The notes beneath the pieces were generated by a model. It searched no databases. It saw only the letters and a program-made list of their open reading frames with translations, and was not told the origin of the DNA. A DNA stretch of 15,553 nt from SCRA01 sp035533275 (lineage in GTDB: Bacteria; Vulcanimicrobiota; Vulcanimicrobiia; Vulcanimicrobiales; SCRA01), in the NCBI GenBank assembly GCA_035533275.1, contig DATLUD010000063.1, positions 1 to 15,553 on the forward strand. The letters run 5' to 3'. Below are positions 14,053-15,553 of the stretch, one piece after another; position 1 is the stretch's first letter, and every line of letters begins with the position of its first letter. The position numbers and the translations under genes were made by a program.

Positions 14053-15345
14053 ATGCTCGACCGTCCGCAGATTTGGGAGATCCACGCCCGCGAGGTGCTC
14101 GACTCGCGCGGCAACCCCACGCTGGCCGCGCGCGTGACCACCAGCTTCGGGACCACGGCCGAGGCGATGGTGCCATCGGGGGCGTCCACCGGCGCCCATG
14201 AGGCCGTGGAGCTGCGCGATGCCGACGCCTCGCGGTACCGCGGCAAAGGCGTGCTGCAGGCGGTCCGCAACGTCAACGAGACGATCGCCCCGGCGCTGGA
14301 GGGCACCGATGCCACGGCGCAGCGCGAGATCGACGCGCGGATGCTCGAGCTCGACGGCACGCCCAACAAGTCGAAGCTCGGCGCGAACGCGATCCTGGGT
14401 GTCTCGCTCGCGGTGGCGCGCGCCGCGGCGGCGAGCCTCAACGTTCCGCTCTACCGGTATCTTGGCGGACCCAGCGCCAACGTGATGCCGGTGCCGATGA
14501 TGAACGTCATCAACGGCGGCAAGCACGCCTCGGGGGCGCTGCAATTCCAGGAGTGCATGGTGATGCCCGTGGGCGCGCCGAGCCTGGGGGAAGCCGTGCG
14601 CTACGGGGTCGAGACGTTCCACGCGCTGGGCGCGATTCTGCACGACCGGGGCATGGCGACGCTGGTGGGCGACGAGGGCGGCTACGCGCCGCCGCTCGAC
14701 ACGATCGATCAGGCGCTGGATCTGCTGATGGAGGCGATCAAGCGCGCCGGGTACGTACCGGGGGAGCAGATCGCCATCGCGCTGGATCCGGCCGCGAGCG
14801 AGTTCTTCGAGGACGGCTCGTACTATCCGGAGACGCGCGAGAAGCCGTACACGGCGGCGAAGATGGTGGACTTGTACGAGCGCCTCTGCGCCAAGTACCC
14901 GATCGTCTCGCTCGAGGACGGGTTGGGCGAGGACGACTGGGACGGGTGGCGCTTGCTCACCGAGCGCCTAGGCAAGACGGTGCAGCTGGTGGGCGACGAC
15001 ATCTTCGTGACCAACCCGGCGCGCATCCGGCGCGGCATCGAGCTGGGCGTGGCCAACTCCGTGCTCATCAAGGTGAACCAGATCGGCTCGCTCTCCGAGA
15101 CGCTGGACGCCGTGGCCACCGCCAATCGTGCCGGCTACACCGCGGTGATCTCGCACCGCTCGGGGGAGACCGAGGACACCACGATCGCCGACATCGCCGT
15201 GGCCACGGGCGCCGGCCAGATCAAGACCGGGTCGCTCTCGCGCAGCGACCGCATCGCCAAGTACAACCGCCTGATGGGCATCGAGGGCGAGCTGGACGAT
15301 CTGGCCTGGTACCCGGGCCGGGCGTGCTTCCCGCGTTCCGGTTGA
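14053..15345 (+). CDS. eno: Enolase (phosphopyruvate hydratase)
   Basis: Glycolytic and gluconeogenic enzyme interconverting 2-phosphoglycerate and phosphoenolpyruvate. The 430 residues match the bacterial family. Motifs: EVLDSRGNPTL at the start, SGASTGAHEAVELRD (mobile catalytic loop), GANAILGVSLAVARA, GDEGGYAP with catalytic Glu208, SLEDGLGEDDWDGW and GDDIFVTNP for Mg2+, LIKVNQIGSLSETL with the general base Lys340 (E. coli Lys341), and SHRSGETEDTTIADIAVATG. ATG 14053 follows GAGGAG (14042-14047) at 5 bases. An in-frame GTG at 14047, with GGGAG upstream, would add two residues and cannot be excluded. The stop codon lies inside the -35 box of the tRNA promoter. Confidence 0.98.
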   Translation: MLDRPQIWEIHAREVLDSRGNPTLAARVTTSFGTTAEAMVPSGASTGAHEAVELRDADASRYRGKGVLQAVRNVNETIAPALEGTDATAQREIDARMLELDGTPNKSKLGANAILGVSLAVARAAAASLNVPLYRYLGGPSANVMPVPMMNVINGGKHASGALQFQECMVMPVGAPSLGEAVRYGVETFHALGAILHDRGMATLVGDEGGYAPPLDTIDQALDLLMEAIKRAGYVPGEQIAIALDPAASEFFEDGSYYPETREKPYTAAKMVDLYERLCAKYPIVSLEDGLGEDDWDGWRLLTERLGKTVQLVGDDIFVTNPARIRRGIELGVANSVLIKVNQIGSLSETLDAVATANRAGYTAVISHRSGETEDTTIADIAVATGAGQIKTGSLSRSDRIAKYNRLMGIEGELDDLAWYPGRACFPRSG

Positions 15346-15371
15346 CGCCGAAGCCCGGCCGCGAGTAGAAT
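15342..15371 (+). promoter_or_regulatory. Probable promoter for the tRNA pair
   Basis: TTGACG (15342-15347) and TAGAAT (15366-15371) are separated by 18 bases and match the sigma70 consensus well. Transcription would start near 15378, about 14 bases before the first tRNA. The -35 box contains the eno stop codon TGA (15343-15345). Confidence 0.6.
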
Positions 15372-15391
15372 AACCAGGCCCTTCCGGCTGG

Positions 15392-15463
15392 GGGCCTGTA
15401 GCTCAGCGGTAGAGCGGCCGGCTCATAACCGGCTGTGCGCAGGTTCGAATCCTGCCGGGCCCA
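15392..15463 (+). tRNA. tRNA with CAT anticodon: elongator tRNA-Met or tRNA-Ile2
   Basis: A complete cloverleaf. The acceptor stem pairs 15392-15398 with 15456-15462 (one G-U). The D stem is GCTC/GAGC. The anticodon stem is 15417-15421 with 15429-15433 and the anticodon CAT is at 15424-15426. The T arm has loop TTCGAAT (15444-15450). The discriminator is A15463 and CCA is not encoded. The G1-C72 pair rules out initiator tRNA-fMet. C4-G69 and C5-G68, which I recall as TilS identity pairs, and an acceptor like tRNA-Ile favour the lysidine-modified tRNA-Ile2 that reads AUA, but elongator Met is not excluded. Confidence 0.95.
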
Positions 15464-15477
15464 TTTGACCGCAACGC

Positions 15478-15552
15478 GGCGCCATCGTCTATCGGTTAGG
15501 ACATCGCCCTTTCAAGGCGAAAAGACGGGTTCGATTCCCGTTGGCGCTACCA
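15478..15552 (+). tRNA. tRNA-Glu (TTC)
   Basis: A complete cloverleaf. The acceptor stem pairs 15478-15484 with 15542-15548 (first pair G-U). The D stem is GTCT with GGAC. The anticodon stem is 15504-15508 with 15516-15520 and the anticodon TTC is at 15511-15513. The T arm has loop TTCGATT (15530-15536). The discriminator A15549 is followed by an encoded CCA, unlike the neighbouring tRNA 14 bases upstream. Both are probably on one transcript. Confidence 0.96.
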
Positions 15553-15553
15553 C

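Noticed and set aside
11961..14441. 826-codon open frame on the minus strand across birA, the glycosyltransferase, ndk and eno
   Set aside because: It lies opposite several well-identified genes, has no recognisable domain, and its composition (Arg, His, Ala, Gly) is that of a GC-rich shadow frame.
1..15553. CRISPR array, insertion-sequence transposase, phage genes or origin of replication
   Set aside because: No regularly spaced repeats, transposase or integrase motifs, phage structural genes or DnaA-box clusters were seen. The only mobile-like item is the palindromic element in dnaE2.

Overview
This 15.5 kb window is very GC-rich bacterial DNA, densely packed with genes of chromosomal housekeeping type. 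There is no gene-free stretch longer than 300 bases. An imuABC-type polymerase, holo-ACP synthase, NAD(P)HX repair enzyme, biotin ligase, NDP kinase, enolase and two tRNAs indicate a bacterial chromosome. The archaemetzincin and sulfide:quinone oxidoreductase are less common and fit an environmental, possibly soil or volcanic, high-GC phylum. I cannot place the organism more precisely. Long overlapping frames on both strands are a side effect of GC content and are not genes.

Layout. Bases 1-3228 hold most of dnaE2 (error-prone DNA polymerase), with its start just outside the window. The gene carries an in-frame palindromic insertion of about 145-162 bp between the catalytic aspartate pair and the third catalytic aspartate. 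Next comes a MarR-family regulator (3280-3741) with a clear sigma70-type promoter whose -10 box lies inside a perfect 12-bp palindrome. A near copy of that palindrome precedes the next gene (3804-5150), which encodes a two-part protein: a QueG/reductive-dehalogenase-like iron-sulfur module fused to an SCP2 sterol-carrier domain. A minus-strand operon follows (transcribed 7638 to 5147): acpS, then nnr, then a RimJ-type acetyltransferase.

Divergent from acpS runs a plus-strand pair in which archaemetzincin (amzA) overlaps a methyl-accepting chemotaxis protein by 4 bp. Next is a sulfide:quinone oxidoreductase, followed at once by a 36-residue basic, aromatic-rich mini-protein likely translated with it. 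Biotin ligase (birA) lies on the minus strand. Divergent from it run a glycogen-synthase-like glycosyltransferase, ndk and eno. The window closes with a CAT-anticodon tRNA and tRNA-Glu(TTC), probably expressed from a promoter whose -35 box contains the eno stop codon.

How genes may work together. The MarR protein probably represses itself and the Fe-S/SCP2 gene. acpS, nnr and the acetyltransferase are co-transcribed maintenance genes. amzA and the chemoreceptor look translationally coupled, although no link between these families is known to me. The SQR and mini-protein form a candidate two-component sulfide-oxidation unit at the membrane. The most unusual items are the palindromic element inside dnaE2, the SQR-linked mini-protein, the MarR/Fe-S-SCP2 regulon and the amzA-chemoreceptor pair.
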